DNA from: Candidatus Sulfopaludibacter sp. SbA3
GTDB taxonomy: Bacteria; Acidobacteriota; Terriglobia; Bryobacterales; Bryobacteraceae
DNA: 64,000 nt
NCBI GenBank assembly: GCA_945861625.1
Contig: CAMAVI010000008.1
Location: 1 to 64,000, forward strand
Direction: 5' to 3'
The notes under the pieces are model-generated. The model had not been told where the DNA came from, searched no databases, and saw nothing but the letters and a program-made list of their open reading frames with translations. Positions 45,009-54,384 of the stretch are shown piece after piece. A program made the translations under genes and the position numbers. Each line of letters starts with the position of its first letter. Positions within the stretch are counted from its first letter, which is position 1.

Positions 45009-45934
45009 TTTTTTTGTTCCGTTTCTCTCGTTGGGCCTAAACTGTTTTGAATCATCTCGTCGATACCGGTCAGGCGGATTCCCAAGGCGCTGGCGGCGGG
45101 TTGCGGGTCCAGACGGGTGTCCGCCGTGATCACATCCAGAACCGCCACGGAAAATCCAGGGCCGCTGGTGCGCCCGCGAAGGGTCAGTCCAAACTTGACC
45201 AACCCCTTGGGGATGGAGGCGATCCTCACCTCGCGGCCCAGCGCGCGCGCAGTCCGTTCGACGAGCTCGCGATCAGGCAGCGAAACGGGGCCCACCAAAT
45301 CCAAAGTAAGATTGTCCGCTACGGAAGGCCGGGCAGCGGCGAGAGCGGCCCGCGCCAGGTCATCCACATAAAGAGGTTGTTGAAAGTGACGCCCGCCGCC
45401 GATGAGCTTGGCTTTGCCGCCACTCGCATGCCGCACCAGCGCGGCTGTGCCTTCGGTTTCCGGACCCAACAGAAGTGGCGCGCGCAAGATCGTATAGCGG
45501 AGGCCAGAGGCGCGCACCAGCGCTTCCGCCTGCCCCTTGGTCCGGTAGTAGCCGTTGGCGGATGCCTCATCGGCTCCGATGGCGCTGATCAAAACCACCT
45601 TCTGCACGCCGCATCGCTTGGCCGCGTCCACCACGCCGCGCGCTGACTCCACGTTCCCTTGCAGGTACGAGGAATCCGGCCTCTCGAACAGAATGCCCGC
45701 CAGGTGAATGGCCGCGGATGAACCTTGCAGAGCCGCGTCGAGACTGGCGGGATCGCTGTACGAGATTTGGACCGCGCTGCTGCCGTGCCCCAGCAGCGGG
45801 CGGATCTCATCGGCGGCGTGAGCCGAGCGAACCGCGGCCACCAGCGTTAGCTCGGCCGATTCTGCTGCGCGGCGCAGGATGGCCTGGCCGACGGCGCCAT
45901 TAGCGCCGGCAATCGCGATTTTCATGCCTTCCAT
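45005..45934 (-). CDS. NmrA-like NAD(P)-binding protein
   Basis: 309 residues. An atypical short-chain dehydrogenase fold with the dinucleotide motif AGANGAVGQAIL near the N-terminus, then AAIHLAGILFERPDSS, VVLISAIGADEASANGYYRTKGQAEALVRASGLRYTILRA and YVDDLARAALAAA. Such NmrA/NDUFA9-like proteins sense or use NAD(P)H. No specific reaction can be assigned. The true start may be the ATG at 45925. It is followed with a 4-bp overlap by the membrane-protein gene. Confidence 0.8.
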   Translation of the reverse strand: MEGMKIAIAGANGAVGQAILRRAAESAELTLVAAVRSAHAADEIRPLLGHGSSAVQISYSDPASLDAALQGSSAAIHLAGILFERPDSSYLQGNVESARGVVDAAKRCGVQKVVLISAIGADEASANGYYRTKGQAEALVRASGLRYTILRAPLLLGPETEGTAALVRHASGGKAKLIGGGRHFQQPLYVDDLARAALAAARPSVADNLTLDLVGPVSLPDRELVERTARALGREVRIASIPKGLVKFGLTLRGRTSGPGFSVAVLDVITADTRLDPQPAASALGIRLTGIDEMIQNSLGPTRETEQKK

Positions 45935-46012
45935 TTCTGCCAGTCATTCCTGTACAAGGCGGCCGGCATGTGCGCTCCAAGACGTGGGAACCCGGCTAGG
46001 AACGCGAGGCGT

Positions 46013-46510
46013 CTAACCTTCCACCGCGCGAAAAATCATGAACTTCGCGCCCGGCGGAATCTTCTGCCGCGGATACTTCTTCCTTTTCGCCTGGTAAGCA
46101 GCTTCATACTCGGCCGGGTCGGTCACGAACACCAGAGTGCGGTCGTACACTTTATCGCCGATCTTCAAACGCACGCGGGGATCGCGGGCGACATCGGTGT
46201 TCCAGCTCCGGCCCGCTGGATACGTCATGCCCGCGCGGTACAGCGAAGTGATGTAGAGCTGCCCGTTCGCGGAGACACAATACGTCGTTACCGAGTGCGG
46301 AAGCAGATACTGGGTACTGGTCTGGAGCTTAATGGTTTCGATCGCATCGACAAACGACCAGTCGGTGACCGGCGTGGTGACAACCTCGCCTGTGAGCCAT
46401 AATCCGGGCGTCCGGCCGTGAGGCTCAAAGCCCGTAATAGGCAGCACCACGACCACCAGCACCAACACAGCGGCAAATACGGTTCCAATCATCTTCAAGA
46501 GCTTCTTCAT
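46013..46510 (-). CDS. Small membrane-anchored protein, possible flavin/F420 split-barrel (FDOR-like)
   Basis: 165 residues from an ATG with AGGAGA upstream. One N-terminal hydrophobic helix (about residues 5-27), then a domain with GLWLTGEVVTTPVTDWSFVD, HSVTTYCVSANGQLYITSLY, RSWNTDVARDPRVRLKIGDKVYDRTL and DPAEYEAAYQAKRKKYP. The R-x-W-N-x-D-V-A-R-D-P-R-V pattern is like the split beta-barrel of pyridoxamine-oxidase and F420-dependent (DUF385) oxidoreductases. The nearby cofG-cofH adds weak support. The family call is tentative. Confidence 0.5.
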   Translation of the reverse strand: MKKLLKMIGTVFAAVLVLVVVVLPITGFEPHGRTPGLWLTGEVVTTPVTDWSFVDAIETIKLQTSTQYLLPHSVTTYCVSANGQLYITSLYRAGMTYPAGRSWNTDVARDPRVRLKIGDKVYDRTLVFVTDPAEYEAAYQAKRKKYPRQKIPPGAKFMIFRAVEG

Positions 46511-46582
46511 GGGGTCTCCTGGCCGACGGACTTGGCCCTGCTCACTGAATGAAGATTATACAATACGGGTCCATGCGGGCCG

Positions 46583-47365
46583 CTAATGGCCGCAGTTGGC
46601 GGCCAGCATTTCCACCCAGGTGACATTGATGCGGACGCCGGCTCCGGCGCGAATCAGAAAACCTTTCGCGTTGACTTTGTGGCCGGCAAGGGCTTCCGGA
46701 TGAAAGGCGCTGCTGAAGAATTCTACGTCCAGCAGTTGAAACGTCTGACTGCCCAGTGGCTTCGCTTTCGCGCCAGCTATCTCCGCTTCGGTGGGTTGCA
46801 TGGGACTTCGCGTCCGCGCCGGCTCGCTGCCGTTGGTCAAAGTCCAGCTATCCCGCGGCCCGGGAGCGAAGCACCCCACAACATCAACCAGAGCGAAGTT
46901 GGGGACGGGTGCCGGCCCGTTCTTCCCTTGAACCTGAATACTGGGTATGGTTTCCGGGTCCAATTCCCGCGCTCCGGCGGGAAACAGGTTCGCCTCCAGA
47001 AGGAAGGCAAGCAGATCCACATACGCGGCATCACCCAAATTCGCGCGGCCCGGCGGCATGGCCTTGACGTGGCCGAACAAGGCGTCGAGGCTGCCTTCCA
47101 TCCAGTGATTCAGGAATTGTTCGCCCTTCAACGGCGGGCGATTCAGGGCGGCGAGATCGGCGCCATGGCACACCGCGCAGTTTGCGGCAAAGCTAGTTTT
47201 TCCGCGCACGGCTTGCTCAGCGGTGAAGACTCCGTCCCAGACGGACTTGCGCGTCTGGGCGGCAAGCTGCCCCATGTGCAAGACCGCGAGGAGCGCTACC
47301 GCGCCGCGGAGGCTGGCGCATAACCGCGCCAGGGACCCGCGCTGAAGCCGGACTTCGCGCCTCAC
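46583..47365 (-). CDS. c-type cytochrome following ankyrin cassette 2
   Basis: 260 residues from a GTG that overlaps the ankyrin stop (GTGA). The signal peptide ends at QLAAQ. A class I cytochrome c domain follows, with CAVCH (Cys63-His67) and a likely axial Met in MPPGRANLG about 40 residues later. The C-terminal ~120 residues (SWTLTNGSEPARTRSP ... FQLLDVEFFSSAFHPEALAGHKVNAKGFLI) are not recognised and look beta-rich. Cassettes 1 and 3 lack this gene. The overlap suggests the cytochrome is the electron partner of cassette 2. Confidence 0.83.
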   Translation of the reverse strand: MRREVRLQRGSLARLCASLRGAVALLAVLHMGQLAAQTRKSVWDGVFTAEQAVRGKTSFAANCAVCHGADLAALNRPPLKGEQFLNHWMEGSLDALFGHVKAMPPGRANLGDAAYVDLLAFLLEANLFPAGARELDPETIPSIQVQGKNGPAPVPNFALVDVVGCFAPGPRDSWTLTNGSEPARTRSPMQPTEAEIAGAKAKPLGSQTFQLLDVEFFSSAFHPEALAGHKVNAKGFLIRAGAGVRINVTWVEMLAANCGH

Positions 47366-48903
47366 TTCGCTGGTTCGGCGGGCTTGGGCGTTTCTTCGAT
47401 CTTCCGGTAGATATCTTCCATCTTCGGCCGCTCGCCCTCCGTCGATAGGCCCGCCGCAAGCATCAGCTTGGTCACGGCCGCGGTCGTCGCCGCATCCGGA
47501 CGCGGGAGACGGCCGACGTAACCCTCAGCGATAAAGAGCGGTGTCCGGCCCGCTTTGTTGGGGTTCTTCCAGACTTGCGGATCGGCTCCACGGTCAGCCA
47601 GCAGCTTCACGATCTGCGGGTAAATGTTATACGCGGCTCCGTGCATGGCCGTATCGCCATTGTTATCCACGGTGTTGATGTCCGCGCCGAGGTCGAGCAA
47701 CAACTTCACGGCTTCCAGCGCTTCATTTTCCTCGCCCGCCTCCTCCAGCGGCTCCGCTGTGCCGACGCCCGCGGCGGCCATCAGCGGCGTGGTGTTGTTG
47801 AAGTTCGCGATCTTGGGGTCCGCGCCCAACTCCAGCAGCAGGCGCATCAGCGGAATGTCGGAGCGGTCCGCGGCGAATAGAAACGGCGTCGCGCCCTCCG
47901 CCCCCACCAAAGAAGACGTCCCCATCTGCTTGGGGTTGCCCTTGGGCAGGCGGAAATTAACATTGGCGCCGCGTTTCACGATCTCCCGCACGAAATCGGC
48001 GCTCGATAGGCGCCCCGCGCCGGACGGCGCCGCGCCATCGCTGCCGTCGCTCGAATCCGGCTTCCGTACGCCGGCCACCATGTGGAGCGGCGTCACTCCC
48101 GTGCGCACATCGTTGGGATCGGATCCCGCGTCAATCAGCGCAATGGCCAGCTCAAAGTGGCCGTTCTGCACGGCAACCAGCAGCGGACTCATCGCCGGCG
48201 CTCTCAGGGAGCCCCGGGCCCGGTTGGGCGAACTTTCGGCACGCTGCATCATCGCCTTCACATCCGTGCCGGACGCCAGAAACGCGCGTACGGTATCGAG
48301 ATGGCCCTCCCGCACGGAAAAAAAGAACGGCGTGAATCCGGAATCGGTTTTCGCGTTCTTATCCGCCCCCGCCTCGATCAGAGCGTTGACCACGACGGTA
48401 TTCCCCTCGGCCGCCGCCCACATCAGAGCCGTCTGTCCGAGCCGTTCGCGCGCCTCGAGTTTGGCTCCGTGGGAAAGGAGCGCCTTCACCACGGCGATGT
48501 TCCCGGAGCGCGCCGCCAACATGAGCGCCGTTTCCCCGCCCTTCAGCGTGGCGTTAGCGTCCGCGCCGGCATCCAGCAGTAACTTCGCGACGGCCGTGCT
48601 GCCGTTCGTGCAGGCTTGTGCCAGCGGCGGCATCCCGTAGCGGTTCACCGCATTCGGCTTCGCGCCCGCCTTGATGAGCAGGGCTACCGTCTCCGCGTCG
48701 TCGTGATACGTAGCCCAATGCAGCGCCGTGGTGCCGTCCACCTGGGTGGCATTCACATCGACGCCCGTCCGCAGGAGCGCGCGGACACTGGTCTTGTCGC
48801 GTTGTTCGGCGGCATCGGCAAGAGCCGCGCGGGCCGCCGCAAAAGTGGGGGCGGTGAGTCCCAACCCCAGTACAATGAGCCCGCTGATTTTTCGCAAGTG
48901 CAT
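47362..48903 (-). CDS. Secreted ankyrin-repeat protein, cassette 2
   Basis: 513 residues, starting 9 bp after the DUF1552 stop. Signal peptide (LIVLGLGLTAPTFAAA), then about nine to ten ankyrin units, such as DGTTALHWATYHDDAETVALLIKAGA and GGETALMLAARSGNIAVVKALLSHGA. A longer acidic linker occurs near residues 390-405. The C-terminus beyond residue 485 (EDIYRKIEETPKPAEPAK) is charged and unstructured. The first repeat is close to the ankyrin of cassette 1 (AVETGDKAAIQALLKKGTDVNATQ versus AAEQRDKTSVRALLRTGVDVNATQ), so they are paralogues. Confidence 0.88.
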   Translation of the reverse strand: MHLRKISGLIVLGLGLTAPTFAAARAALADAAEQRDKTSVRALLRTGVDVNATQVDGTTALHWATYHDDAETVALLIKAGAKPNAVNRYGMPPLAQACTNGSTAVAKLLLDAGADANATLKGGETALMLAARSGNIAVVKALLSHGAKLEARERLGQTALMWAAAEGNTVVVNALIEAGADKNAKTDSGFTPFFFSVREGHLDTVRAFLASGTDVKAMMQRAESSPNRARGSLRAPAMSPLLVAVQNGHFELAIALIDAGSDPNDVRTGVTPLHMVAGVRKPDSSDGSDGAAPSGAGRLSSADFVREIVKRGANVNFRLPKGNPKQMGTSSLVGAEGATPFLFAADRSDIPLMRLLLELGADPKIANFNNTTPLMAAAGVGTAEPLEEAGEENEALEAVKLLLDLGADINTVDNNGDTAMHGAAYNIYPQIVKLLADRGADPQVWKNPNKAGRTPLFIAEGYVGRLPRPDAATTAAVTKLMLAAGLSTEGERPKMEDIYRKIEETPKPAEPAK

Positions 48904-48912
48904 GTGTGGTTC

Positions 48913-50253
48913 CTATCCCAAGCTAACGAAGAGATCTTCGATCTTGCCCGTGCTATCCCCGAACGAATCCATACGAACACCCACGCGATCCAGCAGCGTA
49001 AGGTGGAGGTTGGCCAAATTCGCTGGCTTTTCGTAGCGGATGTGGCGGCCGCCCTTCATGCCGGTTCCGGCGCCGCCCGCCACCAGGATCGGAAGATTTT
49101 CGTGATCGTGAAGGCTGGAATTACCCATGCCGCTGCCGTACATGTAGACCGAGTGATCCAGGAGCGAGCCGTTGCCATCCGGAGTGGCCTTCATTCTCTG
49201 GAGGAAGTCGGAAAATAGCGAAACATGGTACGTATTGATCTTCGCGATCTTGGCCAGCTTCTCCGGGTCGTTGCCGTGGTGGCTGGTGGGATGGTGGGGA
49301 TCGGCGACGCCGATCTCCGGATACGTGCGATTGCACTGCTCGCGGGTGAGCTGGAATGTAACGACGCGCGTGATATCGGCCTGGAAGGCCAGAATTTGCA
49401 GGTCGAACATGAGCTTGGCGTGGTCGGCGAACGCCGCCGGGACGCCTACAGGGCGGTCCAGGTCGGGCATCTTGTTTTCGGCGGCTGCTTTTTCGGCGCG
49501 CTCGATCTCACGCTCGGCCTGACGTACACTATCCAGATACTGTTCCAGGCGCACGCGATCCGGAGTGCCCACGCGGCCCTTCAACTTCGCGATATCCCCG
49601 GTGAAGGTGTCCAGGAGGCTGGCGCGATCGCGCAGCGCCGAGCGGCGCGCGGCGGCGTTGCCACCCTCGCCGAACAGACGCTCGAAGACCACGCGCGGAT
49701 GCGCCTCGGCGGGCAGCGGAGTCCGCGGCGTCGACCAGGAGAGGCAATTCTGATAAACACAGGCGTAGCCGTTGTTGCACACACCGGCGAGCGGGTTCAG
49801 ATCCATGGCGAGCTGGAGCGAGGCCAGTTGTGTGTCGCGGCCCATCTCCTTGGCCGCGATCTGATCGACCGTGGTGCCCAGGAAATAGTCCGAACTCTCC
49901 GTATGCTTTGCGGAGGCCGCGCTGAGAAACGCGGCGTTCGATGTGTCATGCGTGCCCGGATACGCGTTCTGCAGCCGGGTATTGGTGAGGACCGTCACCT
50001 GATCCTTGACCGATTTAAGCGGGGAGAGGATCGGCGAAAGTTGGTCGAGGTTCCCCTGTCCGGGCGGAGTCCAACGCGCATGATCGCATCCCATCGGGAC
50101 AAATACGAAGCCGAGCCTGCGTACCGGTTTGGCGGCGGTCTGGGCCCACGCCGTGCCGGCCGGAATCATGGCGTCGAGCAAAGGCAGCGCCACCGCGGCC
50201 TGCGCGCTCTTCAGAAACGTCCGTCTGGGAATGGCTTTTTTCGTGAGAAACAT
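48913..50253 (-). CDS. DUF1552 (HXXSHH) Tat-exported protein, cassette 2
   Basis: 446 residues. The twin-arginine signal FLTKKAIPRRTFLKSAQAAVALPLL is nearly the same as in cassette 1. Core motifs are RLGFVFVPMGCDHARWTPPG, NCLSWSTPRTPLPAEAHPRVVFERLFGEGG, the signature HHPTSHHGND and SLLDHSVYMYGSGMGNSSLHDH. Located between the DUF1592 and ankyrin genes. Enzymatic function unknown. Confidence 0.9.
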   Translation of the reverse strand: MFLTKKAIPRRTFLKSAQAAVALPLLDAMIPAGTAWAQTAAKPVRRLGFVFVPMGCDHARWTPPGQGNLDQLSPILSPLKSVKDQVTVLTNTRLQNAYPGTHDTSNAAFLSAASAKHTESSDYFLGTTVDQIAAKEMGRDTQLASLQLAMDLNPLAGVCNNGYACVYQNCLSWSTPRTPLPAEAHPRVVFERLFGEGGNAAARRSALRDRASLLDTFTGDIAKLKGRVGTPDRVRLEQYLDSVRQAEREIERAEKAAAENKMPDLDRPVGVPAAFADHAKLMFDLQILAFQADITRVVTFQLTREQCNRTYPEIGVADPHHPTSHHGNDPEKLAKIAKINTYHVSLFSDFLQRMKATPDGNGSLLDHSVYMYGSGMGNSSLHDHENLPILVAGGAGTGMKGGRHIRYEKPANLANLHLTLLDRVGVRMDSFGDSTGKIEDLFVSLG

Positions 50254-50275
50254 AACACTCTCCCTTTCTGTAAAC

Positions 50276-52708
50276 CTATTTATTTCCTATATTCGCCGCA
50301 ACCGCGGATTCATTCATTTCCGCGCGCCTCATTTGAAACGGAACGCTCTTCACGATTCCGAGAATGAGCGAAGAGAAACGGTAATCATCTTTCGCGGCGT
50401 CTTTGACAATCCTGCGAATGGCGGGCGCATCGTAGTACTCAACACCCCGTCCGAGCGCGAAGGTCATCAGATTTTCGGTCAGAGTCGCGACAAACAGTTC
50501 GGGGCGCGCCAGCAGCGCGGCTTCCAGCCCATCGACCCCCTTGAATTCCCCGTCGCCGCCGGGTACGGCCCCGGTTGAATCAACGCGTTGTCCATCTACT
50601 TCCAAGTCCCGCCACTGGCCCACGGCATTGAAGTTCTCGAGCGAAAACCCGACCGGATCGATGACGCTATGGCACGTCGCGCAAACGGCGCTTTTGCGAT
50701 GGGCCGCCAGACGGTCGCGCATCGACAGGTTGGAGGCCACTTTGCTTTCATCCAGAGCCGGCACGTTTGGCGGAGGGGGCGGCGGCGGCGCGCCAAAGAT
50801 GTTCTTCAGCACCAATACGCCGCGCAAAACCGGCGAGGTCCGGGTCGCATACGACGTAACCGACAGCACGCTGCCCTGCCGCAGCAGGCCGCCGCGCCTG
50901 TTTTCGGGGATCAGCGCCACGCGGCGGAAACGGCTGCCGTAAACGTTGGGAATCCCATAGTGCTTCGCCAGGCGCTCATTGAGGAACGTGTAGTCGGACT
51001 TAATAAAGGTCTTCACGCTGCGATCCTCGCGCAGTACGCTGTCGAAGAACATCTCGGATTCCAGCCGGAAAGCTTGCCGCAGGTTGTCGTCGAAATCCCG
51101 GAAAAGGCTGGCGCTGGGGTCGATCGCCTCGACATTGCGCAGCCGCAGCCACTGTCCGGCGAAATTCGTGGCCAGGTTATAGGAGCGGCGGTCAGCCAGT
51201 AGCCGGCGCGCCTGCTTTTCGAATTCCGCGGGTTGGCTCAACCTGCCGCGGACCGCGGAGTCAAGCAGTTCATCGTCCGGAATGCTGCTCCACAGGAAAA
51301 ACGACAAGCGCGACGCCAGATCCATATCGCTGATCCGGTAGGCGCCGCCCGCCCGCACACTCTTTGGGTCGCTTTCCACGCGAAACAGGAATTGCGGGTT
51401 GGTGAGGACGGCGCTCAGCGCCGCCGTAATCCCGGCTTCAAAATCGCCTTCCGCGCGCGCTTTGCGATAGAAGGCCAGCGGCTCGTCCACATCCGCCTTG
51501 GTGGCCGGCCGCCGGTAGGCGCGGCGTACCAGCGTCGATAGAATCGTTTCCGCGCACTTATCTTCCTGCGCTTTATCTTTTCCGGCGGGCCGGCAGACCA
51601 GCAACCGGCGGCGGCTTGGAGTGTCCCCAGCGCCTTTGGCCTCATAAGGCCCCGTCACGGAAATCTGATTAATGGCGGGCGCCGTGCGGGGATGCCGCCT
51701 GTCATTAAAGCGCGATTCCGTGGGCTGCCTGACCGTGTCGATGAGCGAAGAACCCTCTTTCGCGAAGGTGACGCTAATATTGTGCGGTCCCGCGGTCGCG
51801 GAGACGCGCACTTTAAATTCTTTGTCCAGATTCGTGTCATCGCCGTTGGCCGGCTTCTGAATCGTGAAGGTCTTGACAGGTTCGCGGTCGAGCAGCACCA
51901 GCATTTCGTGCGGACGGGTCTCGCGCAATCCGGTGACGGCGCCTTCCAGGTTGCGGGCGAGGAAAATCTGGATATCGTACTCGCCGTCGCGGGCAAACGT
52001 ATAGTTCGTCGACATGCCGCCGCGCGTACCGATCGGCAATCCGGGCAACTGATCTTCCTGCGTGAGATCGGCGGCCACGCTGATGATGTCGCTCTGCAAG
52101 GAAGACGTGCTTCCGACCGCCAGGCGGCTGATTTTCTGGGCTGCCGAGATGTAGCGATTCAGCAGCGTCACCGACAGATCGCCGACGATGACGTTGTCAA
52201 AGCCATGACCGCTCTCATCGGCCGGCAGCATCGCGGCGCCATCGATATCCACCGCCAGCAGGTCCCGGATCGCGTTCTGATATTCAGTCCGATTCAGGCG
52301 CCGCAGTGTTTCCGTGCGCCCGGGATTCGGCTTGGAAGCCGACGCCGCATCCAGCGACGATTCGAGCGACGTCAGCATCGCCAGGCGGTCCGCCGCGGGA
52401 GGCTGCGGCACAGTGCGCGGCGGCATCGCGCCCGTCTGCAGCTTGCGCGCGACTTTCTCCCAAACTTCCGGCTGCGCGTTCGGCTTGGACGGATCGGCCT
52501 GGGACAGAGTCAGGCCGGCGGTCTTCAGCCGGTCGTTGTGGCACGTCACGCAATAGCGATCGAGGAACTGGCGCTGGCCGGCGGCTGGAGCAGATGCCGC
52601 GGGCGCCGCGTTCTGCTGGGCATTAACCTGCAGGGCGAGCAATAGCATCGCTGCCAGTCCGGCCAGGCCCATCCTTGGTGCTCTCATCAACAATACCTGT
52701 TCGGTCAT
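50276..52708 (-). CDS. DUF1592 diheme cytochrome-type protein, cassette 2
   Basis: 810 residues from the ATG at 52708, which has CGGAGG upstream; a longer frame to 52780 lacks one. Signal peptide (ends LQVNAQ). PSCyt1 has CVTCH (Cys53). DUF1587 (LNRTEYQNAIRDLLAVDIDGA), DUF1595 (VRRAYRRPATKADV), DUF1592 (SRLSFFLWSSIPDDELLD ... YTFLNERLAKHYGIPNVYG), DUF1588 with CATCH and a seven-proline run, and DUF1585 (ALGRGVEYYDAPAIRRIV) follow in the same order as cassette 1. It heads a run of four genes ending in a cytochrome c. Confidence 0.9.
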   Translation of the reverse strand: MTEQVLLMRAPRMGLAGLAAMLLLALQVNAQQNAAPAASAPAAGQRQFLDRYCVTCHNDRLKTAGLTLSQADPSKPNAQPEVWEKVARKLQTGAMPPRTVPQPPAADRLAMLTSLESSLDAASASKPNPGRTETLRRLNRTEYQNAIRDLLAVDIDGAAMLPADESGHGFDNVIVGDLSVTLLNRYISAAQKISRLAVGSTSSLQSDIISVAADLTQEDQLPGLPIGTRGGMSTNYTFARDGEYDIQIFLARNLEGAVTGLRETRPHEMLVLLDREPVKTFTIQKPANGDDTNLDKEFKVRVSATAGPHNISVTFAKEGSSLIDTVRQPTESRFNDRRHPRTAPAINQISVTGPYEAKGAGDTPSRRRLLVCRPAGKDKAQEDKCAETILSTLVRRAYRRPATKADVDEPLAFYRKARAEGDFEAGITAALSAVLTNPQFLFRVESDPKSVRAGGAYRISDMDLASRLSFFLWSSIPDDELLDSAVRGRLSQPAEFEKQARRLLADRRSYNLATNFAGQWLRLRNVEAIDPSASLFRDFDDNLRQAFRLESEMFFDSVLREDRSVKTFIKSDYTFLNERLAKHYGIPNVYGSRFRRVALIPENRRGGLLRQGSVLSVTSYATRTSPVLRGVLVLKNIFGAPPPPPPPNVPALDESKVASNLSMRDRLAAHRKSAVCATCHSVIDPVGFSLENFNAVGQWRDLEVDGQRVDSTGAVPGGDGEFKGVDGLEAALLARPELFVATLTENLMTFALGRGVEYYDAPAIRRIVKDAAKDDYRFSSLILGIVKSVPFQMRRAEMNESAVAANIGNK

Positions 52709-52886
52709 CTGCTGCCTCCGCTGAGGATCCCGGGAACACGAGCGCGTTATCTCGGCCGTCCGAGAATTCGCCGCCGCCACCCTTTTAGAGGGTCGTACGA
52801 ACCCGCATTCATTCTACTACCAAAACAACGGCTGCGGGCGAGAGCCGGTTCGCGCGGAGTCCGCTTCTGAATCGCCTCGGCGACTC

Positions 52887-54356
52887 CTATTCGGTGGCGC
52901 CCAACTTACGCAGCAGGTCCGCAGTAACCTTGAACCGGGCCTGTTGGCCGCTATCGCCGCCTTTCCCTCTTCGACGGGTGCTCTCCGCCGCCCCAAGCGG
53001 TGTCAAGCCGCGATTGTTCTTGACGTTCACATTGGCGCCCTTATCCGCCAGCATTTGAACGACGGAGGGGTACCCTCTGGCGGCGGCGAGGTAAACTGCC
53101 GTATTGCCGCCCCGGTTGGCCGTATTGACGTCGGCGCCCAGATCGAGCATGACTTTGACAGCATCCGCGACGTGGCTCTCGTCCTGCGCCAAGCCGCCTG
53201 AGTTTGTGCCCGGCCGCTGTTCACCGTTCACCGCCAGGATCAGCGGCGTCGAGCCGTCTTTGGCGGCCACCTTCACGTTCGCGCCGCCGGCCGCCAGGGC
53301 TCGCAGGATATCCGCATCGGCGTATTTCGCGGCCAGCAGAAACGCCGTTCCACCCGCCATGGACTCCGCCAGCGAATAGTCGGGACCTTCGCGCCGCAGC
53401 GGAGTACCGTTCTCGACCGGGGCATTCAGATTCGCGCCATGCGCCACCAGTGCCTTCACCAGATCCAGTTCGCCGCGCAGAGCCGCGGCATGCAACGCCG
53501 TGTATCCCGCTCCATGAGCGTTCGGGTCGGCATCTTTATCCAGCAGAAACACGCCGAAGGCGCCTTGCCCGCTATGGGCCGCCAGCACCAGGGCGCTGTT
53601 GCCGTCGGGGGCAGTGTCATTGGCGCTCGCGCCGCCTGCCAGCAAGGCTCGGGCGCACTCGATGCAGCCGGCTCGCGCCGCGAACAGCATCGGGGTGCTG
53701 CCGCCCATCTGCACCACCCTGGCCGGTCCGTGCGCTGCCAGGCCCCTTCCGCCCGCATTGATATTGACCAGCACGCCGCTCGCTTGGGTGCGGGCATTGA
53801 CGTTGGCTCCGTGGGTCACCAGCGCGCGAACCACCTCGGGGTGCCGTTGCGATGCCGCCCACATCAGAGCGGTTTGTCCCGCTGAGTTCTCCGCTGCGTT
53901 CGTCTCCGCTCCGCGAGCCAGCAGCGCTTCCACCCCTTCCAAATTGCCGGAGCGCGCGCATTGCATCAGCGGCGTGACTCCGGTCACCGCGGCCAGATTC
54001 GGATTCGCGCCGGCCTTCAACAGCGCTTGCACCATCGCCGCGCTGCCGTTGATGCAGGCCAGAGAGAGCGGCGTCACGCCCAGATCGTTCGCCGCGTTGA
54101 CATTGGCGCCGGCACCCAGCAGCAGTCCGGCCATGTCGCGATCATCCCAGTGAGCGGCCCAGTGGAGCGCGGTGGAACCGTCCCCCTGCGGTGTATTGAC
54201 GTCGGCGTGTTGCTTCAGCAGCGCGCGAACGGCGTCCTTATCCTGGCTTTTCGCCGCCCGCGGGAGATCCATTTCGCCGGATGTCGCCGCAAAACTGGCA
54301 ACCGGCAGCAGTAACAGCAGACACCAGCCTGCCAGGTTTTGAGCTTTGATCTTCAT
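52887..54356 (-). CDS. Secreted ankyrin-repeat protein, cassette 3
   Basis: 489 residues. A signal peptide (LLLLLPVASFAAT) and about ten ankyrin repeats, beginning DGSTALHWAAHWDDRDMAGLLLGAGA. Two linkers break the repeats (around residues 190-215 and 320-340). The C-terminal residues after 465 are basic and Gln-rich. It is shorter than the other two and its N-terminal repeat (AKSQDKDAVRALLKQHADVNTPQ) again matches them. It starts 28 bp after the DUF1552 gene, and cassette 2 begins 178 bp downstream on the same strand. Confidence 0.88.
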   Translation of the reverse strand: MKIKAQNLAGWCLLLLLPVASFAATSGEMDLPRAAKSQDKDAVRALLKQHADVNTPQGDGSTALHWAAHWDDRDMAGLLLGAGANVNAANDLGVTPLSLACINGSAAMVQALLKAGANPNLAAVTGVTPLMQCARSGNLEGVEALLARGAETNAAENSAGQTALMWAASQRHPEVVRALVTHGANVNARTQASGVLVNINAGGRGLAAHGPARVVQMGGSTPMLFAARAGCIECARALLAGGASANDTAPDGNSALVLAAHSGQGAFGVFLLDKDADPNAHGAGYTALHAAALRGELDLVKALVAHGANLNAPVENGTPLRREGPDYSLAESMAGGTAFLLAAKYADADILRALAAGGANVKVAAKDGSTPLILAVNGEQRPGTNSGGLAQDESHVADAVKVMLDLGADVNTANRGGNTAVYLAAARGYPSVVQMLADKGANVNVKNNRGLTPLGAAESTRRRGKGGDSGQQARFKVTADLLRKLGATE

Positions 54357-54384
54357 CGCGCGATTCTCCCCGCAGTTTTAAACC

